A DNA stretch of 64,000 bases from Trichomonas tenax (taxonomy: Eukaryota > Parabasalia > Trichomonadida > Trichomonadidae), in contig JALKBU010000062.1 of the NCBI GenBank assembly GCA_023091735.1, positions 36,059-100,058 on the forward strand, read 5' to 3'. The notes under the pieces are model-generated. The model had not been told where the DNA came from, did not search any database, and saw only the letters and a program-made list of their open reading frames with translations. Shown here piece by piece: positions 29,317 to 40,001 of the stretch (its first letter is position 1; each line of letters opens with the position of its first letter). A program made the position numbers and the translations under genes.

Positions 29317-30012
29317 CCGGAGGAAAAGGCCGGACCAAGCGGTTTTTCTCTCAATTTTTTTCTTTAGTTTACACCGCCCTCCATTCTTCTTCCTTTTTGC
29401 GCTCCCTAAACCTCTTCTTTCCTGTATTTTCCTCATCTTCTTAATATTGTCATAGCATTATTCTAATTTATTATATATCTTCTTATAAAATATCATTTCT
29501 GATGAAAAAGCTTTTGGTTCATTGCTCCATTTGAAAATGTCTATCTATTCCGATAATGCTAGTTGAGCAATTATTACTAATTAATTTTGTTGATAAAATA
29601 TAATTTCAGCTATAAGTTGAATAACTTTAGGACAACATTGGGGAAGGAGATGGCAATATTCTGGCCATTAATAATTGATCTGAAATATGATGTGTATGCT
29701 GTTATGACGAAATTAAAGATTTATGACATTGTAAAGTATTAATGTCAAAAGTATATTAATGTAATTTGATATCATCATTAAATATAAAATGGCATTCAAA
29801 AACTTTTGGTCAAAGAATCATTTGATTTTGATATGATTTATTTTTTGAAAAAGATATCCTTTTGATTTCGGAGCTTTTCTCTTATATGGTTGATAAACAT
29901 ATCAATATGCATAGTTAGATGCTAGCTCAAATTAGATTAATAACAAAAATATAATTTTGAGAGTTAAATAAACAAAGGATAGAGATCTATTTAGTCAACA
30001 AAACAAAAGAAT
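29317..30012. other. AT-rich intergenic region
   Basis: Upstream of L14e and downstream of CLN3. No further gene or RNA seen. Confidence 0.5.
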
Positions 30013-31278
30013 TTAAGGTCTTGTGCATGCCTTCTTCAAGAATGTGTTTTGGAATAATAGAATTAAGAGAGATGCAACTTGAATTGAGCCTCCAATGAAA
30101 ACGGAAGCGTAGTTCGTGATGATTTCCCTCTCCTTTTGTGTTGTATTCGGGACTTCCATGATGACAGCGAATACAGACATGTAACTGATTGCACCGAAGA
30201 AACCAATGATGAAAAGTGGAATCAACATATAGATTGGTGGAATGAAGATCAAGAATGTGTTGATGAACATAAAGAGGAAGAGGCAGCCAGTGATAATTGT
30301 TGTTATCTCAAGCTTCTTGATCAAGAACCATTTCTTAATCGATCGTCCAATTAAACCGCCGACTTGGTAAGAGAGTGAGAAATAGCCGTAAATGAAAGGC
30401 TCGTTGATCTTCTGCGTCTTAGTCATTGAGCAGTCTGACAAGCAAACTAAGCTGATGTACTGGAAGCAGAAAATTGCGAGGTTGTTGAGAATGAATCTCA
30501 ATGATTTATACCAATTAGAGCAAGAGCAGAATGGTACTTTTTCTTCATCATCTTGGACTTCTTCTCCCTTCTCTATATCCTTAAGTTCAGCATCATCGAC
30601 CTTCTTGACTGGTGCAGTACTTGCTCCTCTAAGCATTGTCATGAAAATGAGTGGATAAATGATGCCAGCTGGTGACATACAGATGAAAGAAAGGAAGTAT
30701 GAAACCTTGAACTTTTGGCAGATGAGGGAATATCCAGCACCGCAAACACCACTCAAACCAGTGCCAACACCCCAAGCTCCAAGCAGTGCATTGTCATCGA
30801 GGGCGGCGAAGTATCCAAGCATGACACCTTCGCCGAAATCAGACGATACGCCTATAAGTGATATGAAAACAATAGCGACAAAAATGTTCGGAGCGAGAGC
30901 AGTTCCTATTAATCCGACAAGCATGAAAGCTCCATTGATGATTGATCTGATGTTGTACGACACGTTCTTACTTGTGAGGAAGGCATTGCCTATTGTAGCG
31001 AAGATAGACAAAATAACGACACCCCAAGAAACAGCACCAATGTATCCATCCTTGTTAAAATATGTGCATACAGCCTGAGCTTGTGCGTATGCAATCCAAT
31101 ATGGTAAATTATTCAATAATCCGATTAATAACATTCCAATGTAGTTCATAGCTTTAGTTTTCGTTGGTTTTGATGATTGCTGGATATCCTCAAGCTTCTC
31201 ATCATCCTTTTTCTCTTCTTTCTCGACTTGATCCGGAGAAACTGGGTTTCCATATGCATCGACTTCAGATTCAGCCAT
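30013..31278 (-). CDS. CLN3 (battenin) family transmembrane protein
   Basis: Polytopic membrane protein of 421 residues, family of lysosomal/vacuolar CLN3/Btn1, which affects lysosomal pH and export of glycerophosphodiesters and amino acids. Around ten hydrophobic segments are present. Family signatures: NYIGMLLIGLLNNLPYWIAY at the first span, SSDFGEGVMLGYFAALDDNA then LLGAWGVGTGLSGVCGAGYS (CLN3: GLGE...SWWSSGTGGAG), and near the C-terminus FIPPIYMLIPLFIIGFFGAI (CLN3: LPSIYxVF...GLLGG). A charged cytosolic loop of about 35 residues (KKVDDAELKDIEKGEEVQDD) splits the two halves. ATG at 31278 is chosen because a TCACTTTTT initiator lies 8 bases upstream; the longer frame would start upstream of it. 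Stop codon in TAAA. Confidence 0.88.
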   Translation of the reverse strand: MAESEVDAYGNPVSPDQVEKEEKKDDEKLEDIQQSSKPTKTKAMNYIGMLLIGLLNNLPYWIAYAQAQAVCTYFNKDGYIGAVSWGVVILSIFATIGNAFLTSKNVSYNIRSIINGAFMLVGLIGTALAPNIFVAIVFISLIGVSSDFGEGVMLGYFAALDDNALLGAWGVGTGLSGVCGAGYSLICQKFKVSYFLSFICMSPAGIIYPLIFMTMLRGASTAPVKKVDDAELKDIEKGEEVQDDEEKVPFCSCSNWYKSLRFILNNLAIFCFQYISLVCLSDCSMTKTQKINEPFIYGYFSLSYQVGGLIGRSIKKWFLIKKLEITTIITGCLFLFMFINTFLIFIPPIYMLIPLFIIGFFGAISYMSVFAVIMEVPNTTQKEREIITNYASVFIGGSIQVASLLILLFQNTFLKKACTRP

Positions 31279-31285
31279 AATTTTT

Positions 31286-31294
31286 AAAAAGTGA
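31286..31294 (-). promoter_or_regulatory. Initiator element TCACTTTTT
   Basis: Good match to the trichomonad initiator, eight bases before the CLN3 ATG; decides the start. Confidence 0.65.
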
Positions 31295-33422
31295 CCGTAT
31301 TTATTCTGGAGATGGCGCAAAATTATGGATGTGCGTATTGAATAGTTTTTTGATGCGCGGATTTTGCCGATTTACAGATTGCATTGTGAACTAGAAAACC
31401 CCCAAATTTTCATTCATTACCCTGCAATACTTAAACTATCACCTGATAAAATTTGATAAACCCTATCTATTATCGCCCCCTTTTTTCTCCCATTTACCCC
31501 TTTTTAACCATTGATCTCCCTCATTTTTGTGTTCTAACCCTGTATTTTTCCTAAAAAGTGACGAAATTCGCTCAATGCGCTCTATGATAGCGGTATTGCA
31601 AATAGCTCATATAAAGGAATGGAAACAAAAAAAAAGCATATTTAACGAGAAACTTTTGAGATAATTTTGATTTTCTTATATAGTATATATGATTAAAGAA
31701 TTGTAATATACACATCTAGGCAATATGAATAGAAGTTAATTTTTAGTTTGAAACACATGATTAAAATTATCGTAGGAAAACATTTGAAATTGTGAGGAAT
31801 AAATGGACGGAATCAACTACAATTGAATAGTATAGTATGAAGGACTAACTACCAAATGAAGAAAACTACAAGCATCTTGTGATGAGTTTGCATGCTCTGT
31901 TTACCAGCTGATATTAGAGTACAATATTCACATGGATGCTTCCAGTAAAGTTTTTTATTTTAAACAGCATCAAGATTTTAAAAAAGAATAAAATATAAAC
32001 ATTTTTGAAAACATTCATTTTTCCATTAAAAACAGTAAAATTAATCAACACTATGGATTTTTAGACTGCTTATGTTTAAAATATGGTATATAGCTATAAT
32101 ATGAGGGGCTGCTCCTCAGGGTCCTTGTCACTTTTGCGTGCATGCTTTTCAAAAATTGTGCTTTTTTAAGGCCAATGCGCACAAACAAAACACAAAACAC
32201 TTCACTCCAGTCCAGGCATTCGATAATTAAGGTGAATATGTGCAGTTGTTGAGAAAATTTAACTTGAACGTCAAGACTTAGGAGATAAGTATTGCTTAGG
32301 CAGCTGCTGCCTTTGATACACGAATGTCGCGTGTTCACAAATAAAATTATTTCTCTTATTTGGGAAATCGCGTGTATAAGCTTTTGTGGGCTATATTTAT
32401 GATTACTTGATTGTTACAAATAGGATTATGATGTTTTTAAACTTTATTTCAAAATATTTTATTGAACAATCAAATGTTATCCGAATTGTACTGTTTCCTT
32501 TTATTTTTGAAATAGCTGTCAGAGGAAATATATAGCATGATGTGTACAGACCTCCAAATAATAATAATAATTTTTACTCGATTTCCTATAATCGGAATTG
32601 AACTGTTTCTATTTAAACCTAAGCTAACATCACTTTTGGTATTCTAAAAGCACCATTTATTTTATCTCATTCTCACGATATTAATTAATATCCTGCCATG
32701 TAAGTTTTTTGCCACTTAAAATATAAAAATCTTTCCATTACACCACAAAATCATCTATTAGGATTTAAATGATGCTGAGCTCGCTATAAGTCTGTCTGAC
32801 ATGACAAATATTTAATTAATATTATGATATATTGCAACATGAACTCTTGAAAAGAAAGTTTAAGACATGAATTACATTATGCAGCAATTTGAAGTAATGT
32901 AATCTAAGAAATAAATTTCGACCATTAACTCCTTTATATCACAATCTAAGAAGGAAAATAGAATGTACAATCTATGTAGTCAGCAATTTTTATGATAAAA
33001 TTTGCCAAAATCTAGTTTTCGAAATGTCAATGTCTGATCTTTTCATTTACCGATAACATGATGTTTTGACCCACTGGCCATCCTCACCCCAAGAAGTGGG
33101 AGGGAAAGTCGAACGTAAGCCAGGCATAAAAACAAATATTCGAAGAAATGAACTATTAGCAAATCGCAAAAACTCAACAAAATATTACAAAACACAATTC
33201 ATTCTAATCTCTACTAAAAATTACATATGTTACCATTGCAATTTTTCAATATTACTCACAGATAAAGAGATATTGATCAAAGAATGTTCATTTTAGAAAA
33301 ACAACATTTTCTCGAAATTTACTCGATTAATCACAATTTTTATTCGGTAAAGCAGTTGCATATATAAAATCCAGTTGATAACGAAAAGGTCCCGAGAAAT
33401 CTAATTAAATAATTATAAAAAT
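31295..33422. other. 2.1-kb intergenic region
   Basis: No convincing gene. A pyrimidine-rich stretch lies at about 31480-31560. A GC-richer island at about 32095-32345 stands out against the flanks and contains two near-palindromes (AGGCAGCTGCTGCCT near 32308 and GAGGGGCTGCTCCTC near 32103); it might encode a structured RNA. Motif TGCCATGTAA occurs at 32694-32703. Confidence 0.35.
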
Positions 33423-34091
33423 TTATTCAGCAAGTCTAACGCCCATTTCGAAAGCCTGATGCTTGAGGTCCTCAAGATTTTCAGCGTTGAATTGCTTCTT
33501 CTCTTCAACTCTTTCAGATGGGCAGTGAATGTTTGTTAAATCTTTAGCAAGAAGCTGGGAAGGCTTGTAGAGGAACTCGCTCTCTCCCTTGAAGATGAAC
33601 TTAAGGATATCGGACTGCTGCTTGATCATATTGATGTAAGTAGTATCGAAATAGACCTTTGGAGCACCACCAGAGAAGATCAAACCTGTCTTGATTGGCT
33701 TCTCGAGCTTGTATGACTTCACATTATCATAATTGTGATAAGCGTAAAGAATTCTTTCGTAAGCTTTGTAGTAGCTTGATGAGAAGTTGGACCAATAGAC
33801 AGGAGAACCGAGAACGAAGGCATCAGCGTGCTGAATGGCGTTCAAATATTTCGAGAATCCATCTCTAATTGTGCATGTTGGCGTATTTTCGAGGCCTTTG
33901 TGCTTGCATTCGAGGCAGCCATTGCAGCCAGCGATGGAGATCTCGTAGAGATGAACTAACTCAGCTGTTTTTCCTTTTGATTCAACACCTCTCTTTACCT
34001 CCTTGAGAAGCTCCATTGTGTTACCACATGGCCTTGGACTGCCATTGAAGATCAAAACGTTGGTAGCGAACTTGCTGAAAGACGAAAGCAT
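33423..34091 (-). CDS. NADPH-dependent FMN reductase / iron-sulfur flavoprotein-like, probable hydrogenosomal
   Basis: Flavodoxin-fold FMN protein of 222 residues that would transfer electrons from reduced ferredoxin or NAD(P)H to oxygen, quinones or drugs. FMN phosphate loop NGSPRPCGNTMELL (residues 16-29) and GSPVYWSNFSSSYYKAYER are characteristic of the FMN_red/ISF family. The cluster C-N-G-C-L-E-C followed ten residues later by C (about 57-74) resembles the ISF 4Fe-4S motif CX2CX2CX4-7C but with a longer last spacing, so cluster binding is uncertain. The N-terminus MLSSFSKFAT before the domain looks like a short trichomonad hydrogenosomal presequence. TCATTTTT initiator a few bases upstream; TAAA at the stop. 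T. vaginalis is known to carry hydrogenosomal ISF proteins. Confidence 0.85.
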   Translation of the reverse strand: MLSSFSKFATNVLIFNGSPRPCGNTMELLKEVKRGVESKGKTAELVHLYEISIAGCNGCLECKHKGLENTPTCTIRDGFSKYLNAIQHADAFVLGSPVYWSNFSSSYYKAYERILYAYHNYDNVKSYKLEKPIKTGLIFSGGAPKVYFDTTYINMIKQQSDILKFIFKGESEFLYKPSQLLAKDLTNIHCPSERVEEKKQFNAENLEDLKHQAFEMGVRLAE

Positions 34092-34096
34092 TCACT

Positions 34097-34104
34097 AAAA
34101 ATGA
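34097..34104 (-). promoter_or_regulatory. Initiator element TCATTTTT
   Basis: Lies five bases upstream of the flavoprotein ATG at 34091; good match to the initiator consensus. Confidence 0.6.
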
Positions 34105-35367
34105 ACAAAGTTTTCAAACAGACTTCACTTCATCTATCGAATGTACCCACAGAGCTGCTTTATCATGGAATTTCAACGCGATTACAAAAAATACGATGGA
34201 GCTCTGAATTTTGGTTTGAGAGGAAAATTAATACAATTCTTCATTCTTTCGAAAATTATCGTTAAATTTCAAAAACAAAAACAAAAAATAGTTTTCATTT
34301 TCGATTTTATATCTATTTATCAAGTTTTATTTCTTGTAGTTCAATTAATTTACGGGCGTGACAACAACTTAAAAATGTCGAAATACTGCTCTTACATAAG
34401 TATGCGATTATTTATCTTTCTATAACGATTAATTTTGAATCGAAAATAATAATATATCATACAATTCTTTTTTCAAGCTTAAAAATTAAGATTTGGAGTC
34501 TCATATTTTGGAGACCATTATAGCATCATATGTGTTTGATATGGACATCATCAAAAATGTATAAGTAAAACTGATGGTGCAATAATCAATTACATTAACT
34601 ATCATGTTTTATCACGCAAAATTCGAAATCTGCATTTTGATATTTTTTTTGATTTTTGGACTTTTCTTGTATGAACTTGATTTCTATCGGACACTATTCC
34701 ACCTAATCATTGGTGTGCTAGTTATAAAGCGATTTTTATTGATTAATGCTAATGAATTCGATGTGAATTGCTGATCGATGTAAGTACCATTATTACCTCC
34801 GGACGCATTTATATATGCCTAAGTTTCTACAAGCAAACTATAGGTTTCAAAAATTTCCGAGAAAAGCGCTTGAAAAGAAGCGGGGCTTCTGTGCTTCCAT
34901 ATTGTTTTCAATATTCTACTTGCCAAATAATTTGATTCAATATCAATCATTGAGAAACTTGCATTTGGCTCCCTAATTAAACTTTCATGCCCCACAATAT
35001 ATTTTTTGCTTTGAGGAAAAGTCAATATGATGATCTCTCTATGACCAAAAATCATAGGCAAAGCATCGTATTATTAGTTCTCATAAAATCTCATTTCAAT
35101 ATTGTAATCTAATCATAAACAATTAGGTCAAATCACATTTGCTATGAAAAACTATTCAAAAGTTAATGCTTTATATCAATATTATATATATTTTGTTTGG
35201 ATTCATTAAATTATTTTTTTCAAAAATATATATTACATTTAAGCATAATATAAAATAGGGCATAGATAATACAACATGTTTTCTATAGTTTGGTAAATCA
35301 AATATATCATGAAATGAGGAAAAAATATATTTGACTAATAATTTTCTGATTACGGATATGTAATAGT
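34105..35367. other. Intergenic region with a possible short coding relic
   Basis: Mostly A/T-rich. On the minus strand 34819-35061 reads as an 80-residue protein-like stretch (IIILTFPQSKKYIVGHESLI, ILKTIWKHRSPASFQALFSE) with better amino-acid balance than random frames nearby; I cannot identify it and it may be a gene fragment. Nothing else recognised. Confidence 0.3.
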
Positions 35368-35922
35368 TCAACAGCAGCCTCCACTATTTGGCTTTTTACG
35401 CATTTTAGGTTCGGATTGTGGTAAATTCTTCGCATTTTTACAAACAAAAGCAATTTGTTGAAACAGTTCAATAACTCTGTCACCGCTCTTTGCCGAAGTA
35501 AACTCAACCTGATATTTATGTGCAGTGGCCCATTTCTTTATATCACCAAGATTAACTCCCGGTTCGAGATCTGATTTGTTTGCAACTAGAATAAATTGAC
35601 ATGATTGATCAGTTAATTCCTTCATTAACATATCCCATTCATCTAGCCCGTCGAATGACAATTTATCTGAATAATCGAAAACTAGTACGACACAGTGCGC
35701 TCCTTTTATGTAAATTGGGACTAAGCTGCGATACCTTTCTTGTCCAGCAGTATCCCATATGTTTAAGTGAATCAGTTCACCTTCGCAGTCGACTTTTGTT
35801 TGTAAATTTGCAACACCTATCGTAGACAGTGTCTGTTCGCCGAACTTATCGTAAATGTATCGCATAACGATGCTTGTTTTGCCAACAGAAGCATCACCAA
35901 TGAATGGAACTTTGTATTCCAT
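35368..35922 (-). CDS. Rab family small GTPase
   Basis: Vesicle-traffic GTPase of 184 residues. P-loop GDASVGKTS (9-17), switch I STIG (33-36), G3 WDTAGQERYRSL (56-67), G4 NKSD, G5 TSAKSGD, and a C-terminal SGGCC prenylation motif. All nucleotide-binding residues are intact. The start is set at the ATG 35922, because the upstream frame opens only with TTG and a TCACATTT initiator (35930-35937) lies between the two. Two copies of TTACATGTCA are found 45-75 bp upstream. It is a different Rab from the pair at 9-11 kb. Confidence 0.95.
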   Translation of the reverse strand: MEYKVPFIGDASVGKTSIVMRYIYDKFGEQTLSTIGVANLQTKVDCEGELIHLNIWDTAGQERYRSLVPIYIKGAHCVVLVFDYSDKLSFDGLDEWDMLMKELTDQSCQFILVANKSDLEPGVNLGDIKKWATAHKYQVEFTSAKSGDRVIELFQQIAFVCKNAKNLPQSEPKMRKKPNSGGCC

Positions 35923-35929
35923 TTTATTT

Positions 35930-35937
35930 AAATGTGA
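35930..35937 (-). promoter_or_regulatory. Initiator element TCACATTT
   Basis: Seven bases upstream of the Rab ATG at 35922; excludes the longer reading frame as the real start. Confidence 0.6.
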
Positions 35938-35964
35938 CGATGTCAAATTATCAAAATCAATAAA

Positions 35965-35994
35965 TTACATGTCATAATTATATTTTACATGTCA
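35965..35994. promoter_or_regulatory. Two TTACATGTCA motifs
   Basis: TTACATGTCA and TTTACATGTCA occur in direct repeat 45-75 bp upstream of the Rab gene; the motif recurs upstream of several other genes here. Confidence 0.45.
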
Positions 35995-36163
35995 TTTTGG
36001 AAAACCCAAAATAGCATTTTATAAGACAATCTAAATCATTACACACAGTTTTCACAAATGAAATACAATGCACTTCAAAAGCATTATAATTTCCACATAT
36101 TTTCACCATAAAATTACTTATATTTCAGTATATCGCGAGAAATTTGGGCTCTACTTTTTTCTC

Positions 36164-36810
36164 TTTGACCTTTTTGAGTTTTGCTATTTTTAACGAGTAA
36201 ACCCCCTTTCTGGACGAATCTGATGAAACATTTGCGTGCTTTTTGTGGGTGCTGATTCTAGTGGTGCAATCTGTTTCGTGATCTTAGCAAGGTATTACTT
36301 AATCAAGATATGATTACAAACAGAAACCCATTACAAATCATTAATGGGCTTCTGTTATGAATCTCTTTGATGATTATAACAAATACATCTCACTATTATA
36401 GCGTTCACTCGCTTATTTTTGCTAGAGTTCCAGTCGAAAAATGAAAAAATAGAAAAGAAAAAATACGCTACGCGCGCGAGTCAAACGGCATTCCTTTGCT
36501 CATGTATCAAGAATACCTAAAGTTATGCTACCTCAAGTTCACACAAAATTTGCTCATTGGTAATATTACATATCAAATTTTCGACTTTACATGACAAATA
36601 TCAGATAATATGTGTCGAAAATAGTGACTTTCGTTATTTTACATGTCAAAATTCGCTGAAATCTCATGGAGGCATCGAGATCCTCAAGTTGATTAGACAA
36701 GCAAATGCTATAAACATACTCAGAACCCCCTGAAAAGCATGTAAATGTCTTCTCAGTTTGGCTTGATAGGGTGTTTACCCGTTAAAAATCGCAAAACTCA
36801 AAAAAGTCAA
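36164..36810. mobile_element. Possible 0.65-kb inverted-repeat element
   Basis: Inverted repeats of about 40 bp at 36164-36205 and 36769-36810 share TTTTTGAGTTTTGC then ATTTTTAACG(A/G)GTAAAC. No reading frame of note inside. No clear target duplication directly abuts the repeats, so it may be a degraded MITE or a chance retained pair. Two TTTACATG(A/T)CA motifs lie inside (36586-36596, 36638-36648). Confidence 0.55.
36320..36355. repeat. Hairpin-forming inverted repeat
   Basis: ACAGAAACCCATTA and TAATGGGCTTCTGT pair over 14 bp with one mismatch around an 8-base loop. It lies within the putative 0.65-kb element. Confidence 0.6.
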
Positions 36811-37965
36811 CGGAAATTTGCCATTAAAAGAATATAAATAAATACATTTATATTAGCAGCTTAACATAGATACTATAGAAGAAGTACGAGAACATTAATA
36901 TCAGTTTTTTGGATTAAGAGAATGCTATGAGTGAAAGGAAGCCGAAAAGTAACAAAATTTTATGGTTTTGAATACTTTATGTGTCATAAACCATATTTTG
37001 AAAGGTTTATGTAGCAAAACGTTTTGAGTAATGCAAAAGTATTATGGTCAAGAATTTAATTAACTCGTAAACAAACGAGAGTAATCGGAACACCTAGCAA
37101 CGTAGCAAGGAATTTAAGCAAAATAAATTTAAAAGAATGTTTTTTGAACCATTAACATCGTCATTTCCTAAAATTAAACATTTCCTGTGTCATTGCTGTC
37201 AATAGTGTGTTCATTCTAAATGTTATAAAGCAATTTTATTGATAATTCCCAAATCAATTTCGAAACGACACGCTTATTAAGCGAAATTGATGTGATAATA
37301 TCAAAGCACAGCTCTAGGGAGCATTGTTATAGGGCTCTGTATGGAAAAAGAGAAAATAAAAAGGAGGTGCTACGGGTTTTTTGATACTCGTCACTTTTCA
37401 ATGATATCTTCATTAACACTGGAAGAGAACACCTCAATAAAGCAAAGTGAAATGGAAGCGAAATTCATTGATTGTTTTTTCCCTTTATGGAATACCTTAC
37501 AGAGCCCCAAAATGCGTTCTACCGTAACCATTTATTGCTTTTCAAAGCCGATTTTTCTGAGCATTGATTGTTTCATCGTACAAACACGTTTTAATGCATA
37601 CGTAGGTGTATTTATATCAATAATTGAAAGAAATAAGTTAAAAGCTCACAAATTATTCAATGATCATATTCAAAAAACAAATCAAATAAGTTCTCAAAAA
37701 TACAGTCACATAATCAACCCTTTTATTGATATACTGCTTCGGACTCCGCAATTTTAATGGCATATTATGATAGCGATTTTATATTTTTCATATCAAAATT
37801 TTATTACTTGAATAATCTCTATATTGCTTGTCAGCATTCGTATTTGACATTCAATCAAAATCGTAATTTGAAAAAATTAAATCAAAATCATTGCATGGAT
37901 ATATCCAAATAATAATTTTTATTCAATGAAATTGAGAAGAAGGATTTTATTTTAATTTTTTTTAA
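36811..37965. other. Intergenic region with a doubtful 138-codon frame
   Basis: A + strand frame at 37341-37757 (138 codons) has no recognisable domain, and its beginning overlaps a 13-bp inverted repeat (GGGCTCTGTATGG at 37332-37344, near-complement at 37495-37507), so it may be a small repeat element or a relic rather than a gene. Confidence 0.3.
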
Positions 37966-38577
37966 ATGTCAACAGTGTGCGAAGAGCAGATTTCTCTCAT
38001 TCTGTATTATCCCGGGAAATGGGTTATCACAGTGCACATGAATCCATCATCAACTATAGGGAGCTTGAAGCCATTAGTCAAAGAGAATGATGTTCAATTC
38101 ATTCATGAAGGAGAATACTTAGTTGATTCGTTGTCAGCTGCCTTTTACAACATTAAGGACGGTGAGACACTTGTCATTGTTTCATCTCAGGAATACGATC
38201 CATCACAGAACAAATGGCACCAAATCACGCGTGATAAGGAGAATTTCAATGAGAAAATCAACTCAGTTCTTAACCCAGTAACATCAGATCAAGCAGCAAG
38301 AATCAGAGACCTTCAAATGTTAAGGATCGAAAAAAAGTCCAAAATGTTCTTTAAACTCATTAACTCAACGATTCAGGAGAATGAAACGATGTACTATAAT
38401 ACTAGAAGCCAAGTTGACTTCAAAATTCCTTCTAAGGCTAAAAATGTTTCGAAAGATCCACTTCCTTTGTTCTGGAACACAAAACCACAGAAGAAATGCG
38501 TTTCTGATAAGTGTGAGACATTGCCTTCTTCATATATCACACGTGATATGAAGATCAATGTTCAAGAAAAATGCTGA
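37966..38577 (+). CDS. Hypothetical protein with N-terminal ubiquitin-like fold
   Basis: Protein of 203 residues. Residues 8-78 (ISLILYYPGKWVITVHMNPS, TIGSLKPLV, IHEGEYLVDSLSAAFYNIKD, GETLVIVS) follow the beta-grasp pattern of ubiquitin-like domains, in particular the G-x-x-L-x-D...GDT(I)-like segment. Residues 115-205 are polar and Lys-rich with no recognised domain; the chain ends QEKC. It could be an adaptor, but nothing more specific can be said. ATG follows a T-rich stretch without a canonical initiator. Confidence 0.75.
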   Translation: MSTVCEEQISLILYYPGKWVITVHMNPSSTIGSLKPLVKENDVQFIHEGEYLVDSLSAAFYNIKDGETLVIVSSQEYDPSQNKWHQITRDKENFNEKINSVLNPVTSDQAARIRDLQMLRIEKKSKMFFKLINSTIQENETMYYNTRSQVDFKIPSKAKNVSKDPLPLFWNTKPQKKCVSDKCETLPSSYITRDMKINVQEKC

Positions 38578-39249
38578 ATTTATCTTTATATGTTATAATA
38601 CCATGTATTTACTTGTTTTGTAAATAAAGACCATGCTATTATGTTCAATAGAGCTCTATTTTAACTTTCGAATTTTCATATAAAATAAATATTGCTTAAT
38701 TCCTATAATCTACATGACCTCTATCATACACACTACAAATTTAACGTTTTTACACGGTAATATGACGATAAACACATGAAATCGAAATTTTTCATTTTAT
38801 TTATCTCGTCACACTTCTAAAATTAAGCGCCCAATATTTATTTAAGAACACAGGCAGTCGAACCATAAAACAGTGGCCGAAAGTTGGAAGGGGAGTTCAA
38901 TAACCAAGTATAAAGCCACTTCTAAGGCCATTGTCATTTACACGTATTCATTAATTTCCTTCATTTATAAATACATTATGCGTACTAGCCTCAATTACGA
39001 TATTTATAAAACCGAAAAATATATTGTTACACACATTTCAATTTTATCATTGTTAAACTCTATTATACGATATTAATAGACTATTTATAATTAGATTTCG
39101 ATGAATTTCCAATTTTAATTTTTATTAAATATTTAGATAGCATATGTTGAGCTATTATATAATTATGAATTATTTTTGCTTAAATGCGTTCAGAAAGGTC
39201 TAAAAAGTGAAATGTAATTTAGATATACGTTTAAAATTAAAACAAAAGA
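38578..39249. other. AT-rich intergenic region
   Basis: Nothing coding recognised. Confidence 0.5.
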
Positions 39250-39672
39250 ATGAGTCAACAAGTTCATGTTGTTTGGGACTGCAGAGTAAAGAGCAAGAAG
39301 CCACTCGACATATGGAAGCAGATATTAGAGAAAACAGGTGGATCAAGGCCTGCTTCTTTGTTGGTTTTGCAACCTTCAAATACAGAGCTTCCACAGCCGT
39401 TATGCACTATGATGAGAATGTGTCTTTCAAAGGTTTTCGTCGGTGAAGATGCTCTTTCTTTCTGTTATGTTGAGCTTTGCTGCCTATTAAGCAATCAGCC
39501 AAATTCAACATTCGTTATCGTTTCTGATGACATTCAGCACTTCGTTCGCGCATTCAGAGTCGCACAGCCAGCAAATACATTATTCTTTACACAGCAGAAG
39601 TTGCAATGGCCGTTATCTGAGGCTCCTTGGGCTTCTTCCATCCAATTCGTTGCACCGGGAAGGAGCAAGTAA
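39250..39672 (+). CDS. Hypothetical small protein
   Basis: Protein of 140 residues that I do not recognise. Composition and GC content are gene-like and well above the flanking sequence. It begins MSQQVHVVWDCRVKSKKPLD, has a hydrophobic core segment with several Cys (FCYVELCCLL), and an alternating strand/helix pattern (TFVIVSDDIQHFVRAFRVAQ) that might be a small alpha/beta fold such as a PIN/NYN-like domain; that is only a visual suggestion. No signal peptide or membrane span. Confidence 0.65.
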   Translation: MSQQVHVVWDCRVKSKKPLDIWKQILEKTGGSRPASLLVLQPSNTELPQPLCTMMRMCLSKVFVGEDALSFCYVELCCLLSNQPNSTFVIVSDDIQHFVRAFRVAQPANTLFFTQQKLQWPLSEAPWASSIQFVAPGRSK

Positions 39673-40001
39673 GCTATATATTATGTTATTTCATCATTTT
39701 TATTAAAATGCCCGCTGTTATATAAAATGATTATTAATATTCACATTCACATTCTTTTTACACCTTCTTATAACGATTTTCTTCATTCAAGTTTCATATC
39801 TTTTAACAAAATAAAACCTGAAGTCTAATAAATTCATGATATTTTCAGTTTTTCGCACTAATTTTTTTCAATTTCTCTTTTATATTGATGTAGTTGATCC
39901 CTATGACCTATATATTAATAATTTTTAAAATAAAAAGCTGTGTTAAAGTTATTTCGCTAAATAAATATAATATCAAAGAAAGATTTAACAAATAATATAG
40001 A
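39673..40001. other. Short convergent spacer
   Basis: About 330 bp A/T-rich sequence between two convergent genes; nothing recognised. Confidence 0.5.

Noticed and set aside
29317..29436. 40-codon upstream extension of the L14e frame
   Set aside because: Not similar to eL14, which starts normally at 29316; a CCTTTT promoter-like sequence lies within it. No splice site consensus was convincing.
32051..32338. 95-codon minus-strand frame
   Set aside because: No domain, odd composition and coincides with a GC-richer island; treated as possible RNA or chance frame.
33066..33296. 76-codon + frame beginning MTHWPSSPQEVGG
   Set aside because: Only the first 20 residues look protein-like; the rest is A/T-driven. 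No homolog recognised.
34141..34425. 94-codon + frame
   Set aside because: Lys/Ile/Phe-dominated composition typical of chance frames in A/T-rich DNA.
35923..35946. Eight-residue N-terminal extension of the Rab
   Set aside because: Opens with TTG and would place the initiator inside the coding region.
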